From Pedobacter sp. Leaf216 (GTDB lineage: Bacteria; Bacteroidota; Bacteroidia; Sphingobacteriales; Sphingobacteriaceae): a stretch of 64,000 bases of DNA. The stretch is from the NCBI RefSeq assembly GCF_001421515.1, contig NZ_LMKM01000003.1:188966-252965 (forward strand). The letters run 5' to 3'. Position numbers and translations under genes: made by a program. Each line of letters opens with the position of its first letter. The first letter of the stretch is position 1. The notes beneath the pieces were generated by a model, which saw only the letters and a list, made by a program, of their open reading frames with translations, ran no database searches and was not told where the DNA came from. Of the stretch, positions 51,237 to 60,410 are shown in pieces.

Positions 51237-51320
51237 ACCCAGGTGGCGAAATTGGTAGACGCACCAGCTTGAGGGGCTGGCGCCTGTATGGGTGTGGGAG
51301 TTCGAATCTCCTCTTGGGTA
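51237..51320 (+). tRNA. tRNA-Leu (anticodon GAG)
   Basis: The acceptor stem ACCCAGG pairs with CTTGGGT (51313-51319), then discriminator A. The anticodon stem CCAGC/GCTGG with loop TTGAGGG gives GAG. The long variable arm GCCTGTATGGGTGT and T arm TTCGAAT are as expected for tRNA-Leu. After the discriminator comes CCG, so CCA is not fully encoded. Confidence 0.95.
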
Positions 51321-51327
51321 CCGCCTA

Positions 51328-51358
51328 AAATAGCTAACAATCAGATTGTTAGCTATTT
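51328..51358 (+). terminator. Terminator after tRNA-Leu(GAG)
   Basis: AAATAGCTAACAA pairs perfectly with TTGTTAGCTATTT across loop TCAGA. The rest of the gap up to the recombinase gene is AT-rich with no gene. Confidence 0.8.
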
Positions 51359-51553
51359 ATCTTTTATGAATTGTTGCATTTTAGTATTATCTCGCTTATT
51401 TTTCAGCTTTCTAATTTTTTAATATTTTGATCTTCAAGCGCTTATAAATCTATGTTTTTTAGGTTTTTTAAGTTAGTTTTTTCTATGGTTTTGATAGACA
51501 ACTAGTTAAGATTTCTGTTGTTCTTATTCAAAATTAGATGAATGCTAATAACC

Positions 51554-53227
51554 TTAGGCTTCAACTTTAGAACACTTTTGTTCATTTTTGGAGTTGAATT
51601 TTAAAATTTCATACATAATCTTGCGTATCGAGCCTATAAAGTTACAGTCTTCGATGGCGTTAATTTCAATTGCTTTCAATGTCGGTTTTCTTAACGCTCT
51701 TCTTATTTGTGTAACATTCGTTTTCCTATTGCAGCCATTACTTAACATCTCATTTGTTGATTTTATCACCAGTAGCTTTTTTATACCTGCTTTTTTAAGA
51801 TTATTTTGTAGGAGCTCATTAAAATAACAAGAAGTAAATACTCCTTGGTTCCATGTTAAGTAATCTTTAAATATCATCTTAACCAAAAAATGCTTTTGTA
51901 GGGTATCGGATCTTCTATACAATTTGTAGAAATTGAATCTGCCAGACTTAAATACCTTCAATACATTTTCAATATATACTTTGTCGAGCAATAGGTTATT
52001 AGACATACTTTCGATGAGATTTTTTTCAGTTTTAAACTCTTCTCTGCATCTATGATATACGGAAACTGAAATTTGGTCAGCTATGAATTTTTGGTCTAAC
52101 TTTATAGTCTTTTCTTTTAGATGTCGAAGCTGCCTTGTTTTTTCTTTGTGTTTCTTGTTTTCGTCATTTAATAGTTCATCTGATAAGCTTAGGACTGAAC
52201 TATTCAGCAAGTTAACTAGGTGTTTTTGCAGTGTAATTTTCTTTAATAATTCTTCAAATTTCCTATGCATGGTTTCTCCAGGAATATTTATGCTGGGATG
52301 ATCAACACATTTATAATACAAGTAATATTTCCGATTTCCTTTTGTCCATCCAGCAGTAAGGTTGCGACCACAAGGACATTTGATAACGCCTCTTAATGGA
52401 AATTCTTCATTGGCCCTAGTTTGTCTTTTTGGCCTTTTATCCAATGCTTTTTGTATACGCCAAAAATCTGTTTCTGATATTATAGGTTCGTGGAGAGCCT
52501 TTACGTACTTTTCTGTGGTGTTTTTAAAAGCTTTACTTTTTAGTAACCCTGCATATGCGGGGTTTTTCAGGATATCATTGATAGCGTTACTTCCTCTATT
52601 TTTAAATCCGAGTTCCAATACTTCTTTATGTATTGTCTTTTGCGGAACACCTGTTTCAAAATCAGCAAAGATTTTCCTTATGATGAAGCTTTGCGAGCTA
52701 TTGATTTCTATTGTTTGATCGTCAAATGGCATTTTGATGTTTGTGTAACCAAATGGCGCCTTACCTAAAAATCGACCTTTTTCTTTCGCATTTAAGATAC
52801 CTAGTCTAGTTCTGTTTTTTATGGTAAGAAGTTCTCTATGTGCTATCAAATATACAAAAGCACGTTTCATAAAGACATCCGAGTCGGATGTGTCTAGGTT
52901 AATTGGCTCATTGGTCGAGATGACCTTGACATCATACTTTCGTTCTAGTTCAGCAATTTTGATTAATGCTTCAGGTAAGTTTCTGCTGAAGCGGTCGTGG
53001 TCGAGTACCACAAGATATTGGCATTTCTTCTTATATTTTTTAATGAAGTCCTCCAGAGCCAAATAATTATTTCTTTTAAACGTATAGCTGCTTTCTCCAT
53101 TATCTCTAAAGACTTCTAGGATCTTCAGTTTATTTCGTTTACAATAATCACGGACAATGGTTTCCTGATATTCCAATGATTTAGATTGATCTTTAGTGCT
53201 CAATCTTAAATAACATACTGCATTCAT
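51554..53227 (-). CDS. Large serine recombinase
   Basis: The resolvase domain (about 1-140) starts MNAVCYLRLSTKDQSKSLEYQ, with nucleophile Ser10; LDHDRFSRN follows at about 75. A recombinase domain (about 150-255; GKAPFGYTN) and a zinc ribbon (LRGVIKCPCGRNL, then YYLYYKC) come next, then a long coiled coil (about 345-410) of the sort that controls direction of integration. The 557-residue length fits phage or island integrases. No phage genes adjoin it. It lies between tRNA-Leu(GAG) and the broken histone-H1-like gene, and reads toward the tRNA. Confidence 0.92.
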   Translation of the reverse strand: MNAVCYLRLSTKDQSKSLEYQETIVRDYCKRNKLKILEVFRDNGESSYTFKRNNYLALEDFIKKYKKKCQYLVVLDHDRFSRNLPEALIKIAELERKYDVKVISTNEPINLDTSDSDVFMKRAFVYLIAHRELLTIKNRTRLGILNAKEKGRFLGKAPFGYTNIKMPFDDQTIEINSSQSFIIRKIFADFETGVPQKTIHKEVLELGFKNRGSNAINDILKNPAYAGLLKSKAFKNTTEKYVKALHEPIISETDFWRIQKALDKRPKRQTRANEEFPLRGVIKCPCGRNLTAGWTKGNRKYYLYYKCVDHPSINIPGETMHRKFEELLKKITLQKHLVNLLNSSVLSLSDELLNDENKKHKEKTRQLRHLKEKTIKLDQKFIADQISVSVYHRCREEFKTEKNLIESMSNNLLLDKVYIENVLKVFKSGRFNFYKLYRRSDTLQKHFLVKMIFKDYLTWNQGVFTSCYFNELLQNNLKKAGIKKLLVIKSTNEMLSNGCNRKTNVTQIRRALRKPTLKAIEINAIEDCNFIGSIRKIMYEILKFNSKNEQKCSKVEA

Positions 53228-53321
53228 ATATAAATTTTTTTGATGAATGCGTAATTGAAGAAAAAGATTGAATTCAAATAGGTTTACGGTTTCCCGTAAT
53301 CAATCACGCTACTATTTTTAT

Positions 53322-53329
53322 TATATTTG
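53322..53329 (+). promoter_or_regulatory. -7 box TATATTTG of the histone-H1-like gene
   Basis: An exact TAnnTTTG match 42 bases upstream of the ATG at 53372. Confidence 0.45.
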
Positions 53330-53371
53330 ATTTACAGCAATTGGTTGAGTTTGGCCGATAATAAAACAATT

Positions 53372-53550
53372 ATGGAAAAATTTGAAAAAGTAAAAGAATT
53401 GGTGTCAGCGATCGAAGCCGATGCTACTAAATTTTATGACGGTGGTAATGCTACTGCGGGTACACGTGTTCGTAAGCCATGCAGGATCTTAAAGTTTTAG
53501 CTCAGGAAATCAGAGCAGAAGTGACAGAAAAGAAAAATAGCGATAAGTAA
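53372..53550 (+). pseudogene. Histone-H1-like (Hc1 type) protein, frameshifted
   Basis: The frame starts MEKFEKVKELVSAIEADATK and continues FYDGGNATAGTRVRK, then shifts: CGTAAGCCATGC lacks one G, so the frame ends at TAG (53498-53500) after 42 residues. Restoring the base gives AMQDLKVLAQEIRAEVTEKK to the stop at 53548-53550, the normal C-terminus of the short (about 58-residue) Hc1-like proteins abundant in Bacteroidota. These are thought to bind DNA. The terminator downstream is intact. The lesion sits near the recombinase gene. Confidence 0.82.
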
Positions 53551-53572
53551 AAAATCACTGTTTTGGGAAATA

Positions 53573-53605
53573 AAAATCTCGGCTCAAAAGGCCGGGATTT
53601 TTTTC
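53573..53605 (+). terminator. Terminator after the histone-H1-like gene
   Basis: AAATCTCGGC pairs with GCCGGGATTT and a T run follows. Confidence 0.8.
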
Positions 53606-53999
53606 TGTGCGCTATGCATGCCATATATCTATCTTAAATAAACAAAAGATTTATAATTAGTTTCTTGAGATCTATATTTCCGCGACAAGGTGAGATATTT
53701 TTAGCGATTCCCCAGTATGCTTTGTTGAAAAACTTGTCAGGTTAATTATTGCTAAAAAAATATTTGAATCTTAAATCGAAGCTTAGTTTTCATGATGAGG
53801 ATGAGACAATTGTTTTTGACTTGGGCTTACAACACGCTAACGCAAATATCTCTGGCAGATGCGATTTGAGGGCTCACCCAACAATAACACTGACTGAATG
53901 TGATGGAAAATGGAAACAAATATACATATCTTGTTTCCTGATTAAAATGAGTATCATTAATCTAGTGATAGATTCTTAGATTTTTATCGTTTATTTAAC
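53606..53999. other. Intergenic region before the fructan locus
   Basis: No convincing gene is seen in these 394 bases. One open stretch of 76 codons (53749-53979) needs a TTG start, has no recognisable domain and is not called. The region marks a change from AT-rich DNA to the fructan genes. Confidence 0.45.
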
Positions 54000-55502
54000 T
54001 CAGTCCGCCGGGGAAACTGTAGACACTTTAATGCTTTTCAAATTCATCATCTTTGAACTTTTCAGCTTCAATGAGGTGTTTTTCTGAACTGGAAAAAATA
54101 CCTCAGTCATCGCTGTAAGTCCATCGTCTGCAAATAGTTCTACAGATGCTGCGTCAATAAAAATGACTATTTTTTGGTAATCTACATTTGAAATCCGCGG
54201 TGAAAAATGCTTTTTAGCGAAATTTTTCTCAAATTCACCATCACCTGCATTACTACGGTCGATAAAATAGCCTTTGTTCTGTTCAAAACCGATAATTAGC
54301 TTCTGGTTTTTTCCATCTCCAAGCTCAATGCTGCAGTCATCCGTACCATTAACCCACATCTCAATCTTAGTACCTTTTCCTTCTACTAAACCTGCTGAAA
54401 GATCTAACGAATTGATTCCATTCAATCCATTACGTTCAAATACCACTTTTTCCAGTTTCGACAATGCATCAACAGGAGTAGAAGCAAGGTAAGTCTCTTC
54501 ACCAACTTTTTTAAGTGATAAATCGCGGGGGAGGGTAGTAGCACCACGCCAGGTTCCGGTAGGTACGACATTGGCATAGTTCCAATTGTTCATCCAACCG
54601 ATCAGCACTTTTCTTGTGCCCGTATTAGAAAAAGTAACACCCGCGTAATTGTCTGTACCATAATCCATCCATTTTTGCTTTTCAGCATCTGGCTTAAACG
54701 TTTTCCCGTCAAAATCACCCGTAAAATACTGTGTGGCTGAACCACCATTCGGTCCGCCCGGGTTTATACTTACAAGCAGTACCCAATGTGTTTTACCATT
54801 AAGCTCGAGTGGAAATAAGTCCGGACATTCCCAAACACCACCGTGAGCACCCAGCTTTTCGCCAAACTCGCTTTCCTTGGTCCATTTCTTTAAATCAGGA
54901 GAGGAATAAAATGTGATCCGGTCTTTCGTAGCTAAGGTCATGATCCATTTACCGGTAGCGGCATGCCACATCACTTTCGGATCTCTGAAATCCCAGATAC
55001 CCGGATTGGGAAGAACCGGATTTCCTTTATACTTCGTCCAGGTTTTACCTTCATCAAGACTAAAAGCGAGACTTTGATATTGATGAAGTCCTGTCTTCTG
55101 ATCTTCAATTTTTTTGTTGTGATGGGTAAAGATTGCCACCATCGCATTTTTACCAAATCCCGCCGTATTATCCTTATCAATGACCGCGCTGCCAGAGAAT
55201 ATCGTGCCCAAGCTATCCGGATACAGTGCTATCGGCTGCTCTTTCCAATGGATCATATCCCTGCTTATTGCATGCGCCCAATGCATAGGTCCCCAAATTG
55301 TGGAATCGGGATTATACTGAAAAAACAAATGGTATTTTCCATTCAAAAAAACCATTCCATTCGGATCGTTCATCCAGTGTGCCTTTGGCGAGAAATGAAA
55401 AGCAGGTCTGTATTTTTCAGTTTGGTTTGACTGGGCATTGGCGCCGATAGCAAACAGCGTGTGAAGCAGAAAGATTGCCGGTTTTATAAATTTGTTTTTC
55501 AT
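54000..55502 (-). CDS. Glycoside hydrolase family 32 enzyme (levanase/fructanase)
   Basis: A Sec signal peptide (MKNKFIKPAIFLLHTLFAIG...AQS) sends the 500-residue enzyme out of the cytoplasm. The GH32 motifs are complete: WMNDPNG (43-49) with nucleophile Asp46, FRDP (172-175) with the transition-state Asp174, and ECPD (225-228) with acid/base Glu225. A beta-sandwich fills about 350-500. GH32 members cut beta-fructosidic bonds in levan, inulin or sucrose; the SusCD partners suggest a polymer or oligomer. The choice between levan and inulin cannot be made from the sequence. It is the last gene of the locus. Confidence 0.93.
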   Translation of the reverse strand: MKNKFIKPAIFLLHTLFAIGANAQSNQTEKYRPAFHFSPKAHWMNDPNGMVFLNGKYHLFFQYNPDSTIWGPMHWAHAISRDMIHWKEQPIALYPDSLGTIFSGSAVIDKDNTAGFGKNAMVAIFTHHNKKIEDQKTGLHQYQSLAFSLDEGKTWTKYKGNPVLPNPGIWDFRDPKVMWHAATGKWIMTLATKDRITFYSSPDLKKWTKESEFGEKLGAHGGVWECPDLFPLELNGKTHWVLLVSINPGGPNGGSATQYFTGDFDGKTFKPDAEKQKWMDYGTDNYAGVTFSNTGTRKVLIGWMNNWNYANVVPTGTWRGATTLPRDLSLKKVGEETYLASTPVDALSKLEKVVFERNGLNGINSLDLSAGLVEGKGTKIEMWVNGTDDCSIELGDGKNQKLIIGFEQNKGYFIDRSNAGDGEFEKNFAKKHFSPRISNVDYQKIVIFIDAASVELFADDGLTAMTEVFFPVQKNTSLKLKSSKMMNLKSIKVSTVSPAD

Positions 55503-55526
55503 AATTTATTATTTTAATTTTTTAGC

Positions 55527-55556
55527 AATGCCCGGTAAAAAAATTGCCGGGCATTT
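55527..55556 (-). terminator. Hairpin between susD and the GH32 gene
   Basis: On the minus strand AATGCCCGG pairs with CCGGGCATT, with a loop rich in T but no T run after the second arm. It could be a weak terminator or an mRNA-stabilising hairpin that sets the ratio of SusCD to enzyme. Confidence 0.55.
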
Positions 55557-55562
55557 TAAATG

Positions 55563-57281
55563 CTACCATCCATTATTCTGCTTGTATACGCCGCCGCTAA
55601 AGTTGATCTGGTTCAAAGGAATTGGGAAATATTCATCTCTTCCTAAAGTGAACCTAGCATCTGAAAGGTGGCTTACTCTTGATTTTTCAAGCGTAAAATA
55701 CGCATTCATAGTTTGGGAGGCAATACCCCACCGCACAAGATCAAAAAAGTGATAACCTTCTGTGGCAAACTCCAGCCTCCTTTCAAACCTTAATGCCTGC
55801 TTTGCAAAATCGGCTGTCCAGTCGCAGTTTACCCCAGGCTGATACGTTTGCACATTATAGTTTGAGGTTGGACTACCTGCAGCAGTTTTCAAAAGGTTTC
55901 GGCTCAGGTTTGCGCGGTTTCTAACCTGGTTGATCAATGGAACCGCCTCTAATGGCCGTCCAAGCTCTATAAGCGCTTCCGCCTTCCAGAGCAGAACATC
56001 AGAATAACGGATAATTTCCCAATTTTTGGAACTTCCGATGAATGGCGGAACTTTCTGAAAAGAAGGGTCGTCAGGAAGCACAGCCTCTTTCATACTGGCA
56101 AATGCATCATATATGGCAGGCGCCCTTGACCATGAACGCTGGAAAAGAAAGGTTGATTTGTATTTAAAGGGCGCACCTGGCCTGGCTACGGTATGGTCAA
56201 GGCGTGGATCAAATGAACTGCTTTGAAAATCTAAGGAAGCCGCAGCATCATTATTGTTGTAAGTAGAGAAAAGCGGCAAGCCGTTGTTTCCTGTTTTAAA
56301 GGCATTAATCAGATCGTGGCTGGGTACATTGAAACCGCAGCAGCCGTATTCCTGGTTCATCGGATAGTTTAGCGCATGCCCGTAATCCAGTCTACCCTTT
56401 GTCGTACCATCATCTTTTGAATACTGGATGGCGAAAACAGATTCCGGACTGTTATCAAAAGCAGCTAAAAAGTTATTGGCAAAATCGGTACTTAGGCTGA
56501 ATTTACCCGATGCGATGATCTCATCACATAAAGCGTTTACTTCATTTAATTTAGAAGCATCAATACCGGTTACCGCATTATTTTCGCTTTGGGTGTAAGC
56601 CTGGTACAACAGTACTTTGGCCAGATAAGCTTTCGCAGCATTTTTATTCACCCTGCCTTTGTCAGCCTGATCTACCGGCAGTGCCGCTACAGCCGCCCTG
56701 AAATCATCTGCAATCTTTGTCCAGAGTACATCATTGCTCAACGCCCTGTTGGAAATTGTAGGGTAATCTGCCTTCGGTGTATTCTGATCGATGAAGGGTA
56801 CATATTTGAAAAGGATTTTGAGCAGGAAGTAAAAGTGTCCCCTTAAAAACCGGAGTTCGCCCTGGCGCTGAACCTTGTTGGGATAATCAGTAGCAGACAT
56901 GGCATCGACTCTTCTCAGCGCATCATTAGCACGTCCGACACCAACATACAACCTGAACCACACCTGGTCGATAAGCCCATTATCAGGTCTGTTCAACGAA
57001 AATGTCTCAAAAAGATGGAATTCCGAAAGATCACCGGGACCATCACCTCCTTTATAGGTATCTCCTCCACGGACACTTCCATAAGGCCACATACTGGAGT
57101 AGGGCGAGGTGTAATGATCATTTCCAAGGGCTGAGTAAGCCGCAATTACCATTTTATCAATATTCTCCGGAGTGTTCAAATCATCTCCTGAAACCACGCC
57201 CTGTGCTGGTTCGTCAAGGGCTTTTTCGCATGACAGGAAAAGCGTAGCAAAGAATGCAAGTGTATATATTAATTTTTTCAT
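55563..57281 (-). CDS. susD: SusD/RagB-family nutrient-binding lipoprotein
   Basis: The 572-residue protein has lipobox LFLSC with Cys18. The TPR-like N-terminal half (about 45-320) and the C-terminal lid region fit SusD. Characteristic parts are NTPENIDKMVIAAYSAL, YLAKVLLYQAYTQ and the C-terminal LRFERRLEFATEGYHFFDL. It sits on the cell surface as the lid of the SusC barrel and binds the glycan, here presumably fructan. It lies 17 bases after susC and before the GH32 gene. Confidence 0.93.
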   Translation of the reverse strand: MKKLIYTLAFFATLFLSCEKALDEPAQGVVSGDDLNTPENIDKMVIAAYSALGNDHYTSPYSSMWPYGSVRGGDTYKGGDGPGDLSEFHLFETFSLNRPDNGLIDQVWFRLYVGVGRANDALRRVDAMSATDYPNKVQRQGELRFLRGHFYFLLKILFKYVPFIDQNTPKADYPTISNRALSNDVLWTKIADDFRAAVAALPVDQADKGRVNKNAAKAYLAKVLLYQAYTQSENNAVTGIDASKLNEVNALCDEIIASGKFSLSTDFANNFLAAFDNSPESVFAIQYSKDDGTTKGRLDYGHALNYPMNQEYGCCGFNVPSHDLINAFKTGNNGLPLFSTYNNNDAAASLDFQSSSFDPRLDHTVARPGAPFKYKSTFLFQRSWSRAPAIYDAFASMKEAVLPDDPSFQKVPPFIGSSKNWEIIRYSDVLLWKAEALIELGRPLEAVPLINQVRNRANLSRNLLKTAAGSPTSNYNVQTYQPGVNCDWTADFAKQALRFERRLEFATEGYHFFDLVRWGIASQTMNAYFTLEKSRVSHLSDARFTLGRDEYFPIPLNQINFSGGVYKQNNGW

Positions 57282-57298
57282 TTTTTCTATAGCTGATT

Positions 57299-60200
57299 TT
57301 ACAATGTGATATTAACACCAATAGTTCCGACAACAGGAACAGGAAAACCATAATTAGGGATTTCCGGATCGGTACCGGTAAAGGCTTTGGTCTTGATGGT
57401 AAACAGGTTACTTCCTTGTGCGAATATTCTGAAGTTTTGTATTTTCATGTTCAGTGCCTTTTTCAGGTTATAACCAATCTGCAGGTTGCGTAGCTTGAGG
57501 TAAGATCCGTTCTCTATAAAATAGGTTGAGAACCTGCCCTCGTTATTGCGGTCAACCAGTGTGAGCGCCGGAATAGTTGAATTAGGATTTGAAGGACTCC
57601 AGGCATCAAGTGTCCTGCTGCCCCAGTTTGTACCGGTCCAAAGCGAAGAAAAATCAGTATAAGTCTTAAAATCGTTTACTACATCAACATTGATCGCCTG
57701 AAGGAAGAAACTCAAATCGAAGTTTTTGTAGCTGAGGGAAACATTCAATCCGTAAGTGAACTTAGGGCTATTATCGCCTATAAAATCGCGGTCCAGATCG
57801 TTGATCACCCCATCATTGTTAAGATCCTTGTATTTAATCCTCCCTAATCCCTTCCCAGGTTGGTTTGCATAGGCATCTACTTCTGCCTGAGAGGTAAATA
57901 GGCCATCGGCAACATATCCAAAGTAGGAGTTTATGGGTCTTCCTAATACGTTTTTATCTGTGCCATTACCAGGATAGGATGCCAATACATCTTTGGGTAA
58001 ATAGGTCACCTTGTTCCTGTAAAGCGAAAAGTTACCGGTCAGGCTGAAGTTAAAATCCTGGCCAATTTTGTCCTCATAAGTAAGAATCGCATCAAGCCCC
58101 TTGTTCTGTAGCGAAGCACCATTACTGTAGCTATTTCCACCGTCTCCAAGTACAGCCAGGTAAGCCGGACTGATTAAAATATCTGATGTTTTCTTAATAA
58201 AATAATCAACAGATCCGGTAAGCTTATTGTTCCACAAACCAAAGTCCAGACCAAAATTCGACTCTCTAAGCGATTCCCATTTCAGGTTATCGTTCCCTTG
58301 CTGGATAAGGGCAAAACCAGACGGCAGCTGGCCTGTACCCGCGCCGGTGATATCGTATGCAGTACCTTTGTCAAAGTCCCATGTTGGATCCGTACCGTAA
58401 ATAGCGGAATACAGGGAGCGTGTGGCATTATTGGGGATTTCCTGATTTCCAGATCGGCCCCAGCCATATCTCAGTTTTAGATCAGAAAATAAACCTAAAT
58501 CCTTTATAAACTTTTCTTCACTCATCCTCCAGCCCAGCGAGAAAGCAGGGAAGGTACCGTAACGGTTTTCTTTACCAAAACGCGACGATCCATCTCTCCT
58601 CAAGGTTACAGAGGCGATATAACGATCGTTGTAACTGTAGTTGACCTTTCCAAAATAAGATAACAGTCTGTTCCCGGCGCCACTTCCTCCATTGAGGGTA
58701 TTTGTAGTTCCTGCATTAAGATAGGCATAATCGATATTTTCGAGCGCGAGCCCCTGTCTGCTTGCTGAAAACTCCTGGCTGATGTTTTTGATGTATTCCT
58801 GGCCAGCGAGTACCTCCAGGTTATGTTTATCCCTTGTGATTTTATAGTTCAGGGTATTTTGCCAGATGATATTGCCCTGATAAGTTTGTGAGTTGCTTAC
58901 CTGGTTTGCAGGATCAGCCAAGAAGCCAGAAACATATGACTTCTTTAACAGGCGCTGATAACTCCCATTATAGTCTACACCAAAATTTGTCCTAAAGTTC
59001 AGACCTGGAATGATCTGGTAGTCTGCGTATGCATTCCCAAAAAACCTGTAGAAATTGTAGGTATTCTGCTTATTGTCTTCTATAAGTCTAACTGGGTTTT
59101 GTCTGTCTGTCATTCCTGCCGCAGGACCTCCCCAACCTCCGTTCACTGTATATACAGGAACAACAGGTTGCTGTACGAGCGATGCGAAAAGAATATCGCT
59201 TGCCGGAATCTGGGCATTTCTGATATAGCTTGCCGAAAAATTCTCACCAATTTTTAGTTTATTATCGAGGTAATTATAATCGGAATTGAATCTTGCCGTA
59301 TATTTTTGGCTTTGCGATCCCTTTACGATACCTTTGTTGTCATAATAGCCTAACGAAAAGAGACTGTTGCCCTTTTCCCCGCCATTTGATAGCGCTGCGT
59401 CATAGGATTGAATGATTGAATTTTGCGCAATCTCATCAAACCAATACGTATCTGCAGCTTTCATAGTCTTTGCCGCATCAATATATTCAGGAAAGATTAC
59501 ACTGTTGAGTACCGGGTTGTTGAAATTATTGTTCCAGTCATACTGATAAATCTGGTTATTATTTGGGTTCGCCTTGTCGTTTACGGCTGCTTGCCAATAG
59601 GCACGACCCCGTTCCTCAGCATTAAGTGTTTTAAGCTTCGTTGCATAATTTTGAATGGATGTCGATGCATTGAAGTCGATCTTTGAATAACCTTTCTTAG
59701 CCTTTTTTGTAGTGATGATGATTACACCATTGGCAGCCCGAGACCCATAAATGGTTGCAGAAGATGCATCTTTTAGTACCTGAATGGATTCGATATCATT
59801 TTGGTTAAGCTGTTCAAGTCCGTTCTTAGTAGGTACACCGTCGATGACGTATAGTGGATCGTTATTACCAAGGGTACCAATGCCGCGAATTCTGACATTG
59901 GCCTGGCCGGTTGGAGAACCATCTGTGGTAATGAGTACTCCAGGAACCCTTCCCTGTAAGGATTTTACCGCATTACCAGACGGGATGTCCCTGATCTTAG
60001 ATACATCGACAACATTTACTGCCCCAGTAATGTCTTTCTTGCGTTCCTTTTGATAACCCGTAACTACAACCTCGTTTAGTTTATTGATCGCGATGTCAAG
60101 CTTAACTTTAAGATTGGTAGATTCTGCGGTAATTGGAATGGTTAACGGTTCTGCTCCGATATAAATAAACCTGAGCGACTGCCCGGTAGAAGCATCGATT

Positions 60201-60379
60201 CTAAAACTGCCATTGGCATCCGTCGTCACTTTTTTCTGAGAACCTACAATTACAATAGTTACAGCCTCCAAGGGCACGGATTCATTGTCGGTGACAACGC
60301 CGGTGATTAGCCTGGTCTGGCCAAAAACCAGGCCTGTTACCATACAGGCTAAAAGCCAGGTAAGGAAAATTTTTCTCAT
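57299..60379 (-). CDS. susC: SusC/RagA-family TonB-dependent outer-membrane transporter
   Basis: The 1026 residues begin with a signal peptide (1-20), a carboxypeptidase-D-like beta-sandwich (about 24-95; TGVVTDNESVPLEAVTIVIV), a short TonB-contact region (LNEVVVTGYQKERKKDI, about 102-118), the plug (about 120-230; RIRGIGTLGNNDPLYVIDG) and a 22-strand barrel ending in a terminal aromatic-poor IGVNITL. It imports sugar oligomers across the outer membrane using TonB energy. The partner SusD follows. There is no anti-sigma-binding N-terminal extension, so control is by the divergent sensor rather than an ECF sigma pair. Confidence 0.94.
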   Translation of the reverse strand: MRKIFLTWLLACMVTGLVFGQTRLITGVVTDNESVPLEAVTIVIVGSQKKVTTDANGSFRIDASTGQSLRFIYIGAEPLTIPITAESTNLKVKLDIAINKLNEVVVTGYQKERKKDITGAVNVVDVSKIRDIPSGNAVKSLQGRVPGVLITTDGSPTGQANVRIRGIGTLGNNDPLYVIDGVPTKNGLEQLNQNDIESIQVLKDASSATIYGSRAANGVIIITTKKAKKGYSKIDFNASTSIQNYATKLKTLNAEERGRAYWQAAVNDKANPNNNQIYQYDWNNNFNNPVLNSVIFPEYIDAAKTMKAADTYWFDEIAQNSIIQSYDAALSNGGEKGNSLFSLGYYDNKGIVKGSQSQKYTARFNSDYNYLDNKLKIGENFSASYIRNAQIPASDILFASLVQQPVVPVYTVNGGWGGPAAGMTDRQNPVRLIEDNKQNTYNFYRFFGNAYADYQIIPGLNFRTNFGVDYNGSYQRLLKKSYVSGFLADPANQVSNSQTYQGNIIWQNTLNYKITRDKHNLEVLAGQEYIKNISQEFSASRQGLALENIDYAYLNAGTTNTLNGGSGAGNRLLSYFGKVNYSYNDRYIASVTLRRDGSSRFGKENRYGTFPAFSLGWRMSEEKFIKDLGLFSDLKLRYGWGRSGNQEIPNNATRSLYSAIYGTDPTWDFDKGTAYDITGAGTGQLPSGFALIQQGNDNLKWESLRESNFGLDFGLWNNKLTGSVDYFIKKTSDILISPAYLAVLGDGGNSYSNGASLQNKGLDAILTYEDKIGQDFNFSLTGNFSLYRNKVTYLPKDVLASYPGNGTDKNVLGRPINSYFGYVADGLFTSQAEVDAYANQPGKGLGRIKYKDLNNDGVINDLDRDFIGDNSPKFTYGLNVSLSYKNFDLSFFLQAINVDVVNDFKTYTDFSSLWTGTNWGSRTLDAWSPSNPNSTIPALTLVDRNNEGRFSTYFIENGSYLKLRNLQIGYNLKKALNMKIQNFRIFAQGSNLFTIKTKAFTGTDPEIPNYGFPVPVVGTIGVNITL

Positions 60380-60410
60380 AAAATTAAAATTTGGTTAGTA
60401 TTAAGTTTGG

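Noticed and set aside
51237..51320. tRNA-Leu(GAG) 3' end as the attachment site of the serine recombinase
   Set aside because: No repeat of the tRNA end was found on the far side, and large serine recombinases seldom use tRNA genes.
53749..53979. Possible 76-residue gene before the GH32 gene
   Set aside because: It needs a TTG start, has no recognisable domain or promoter, and its composition is not protein-like enough to call.
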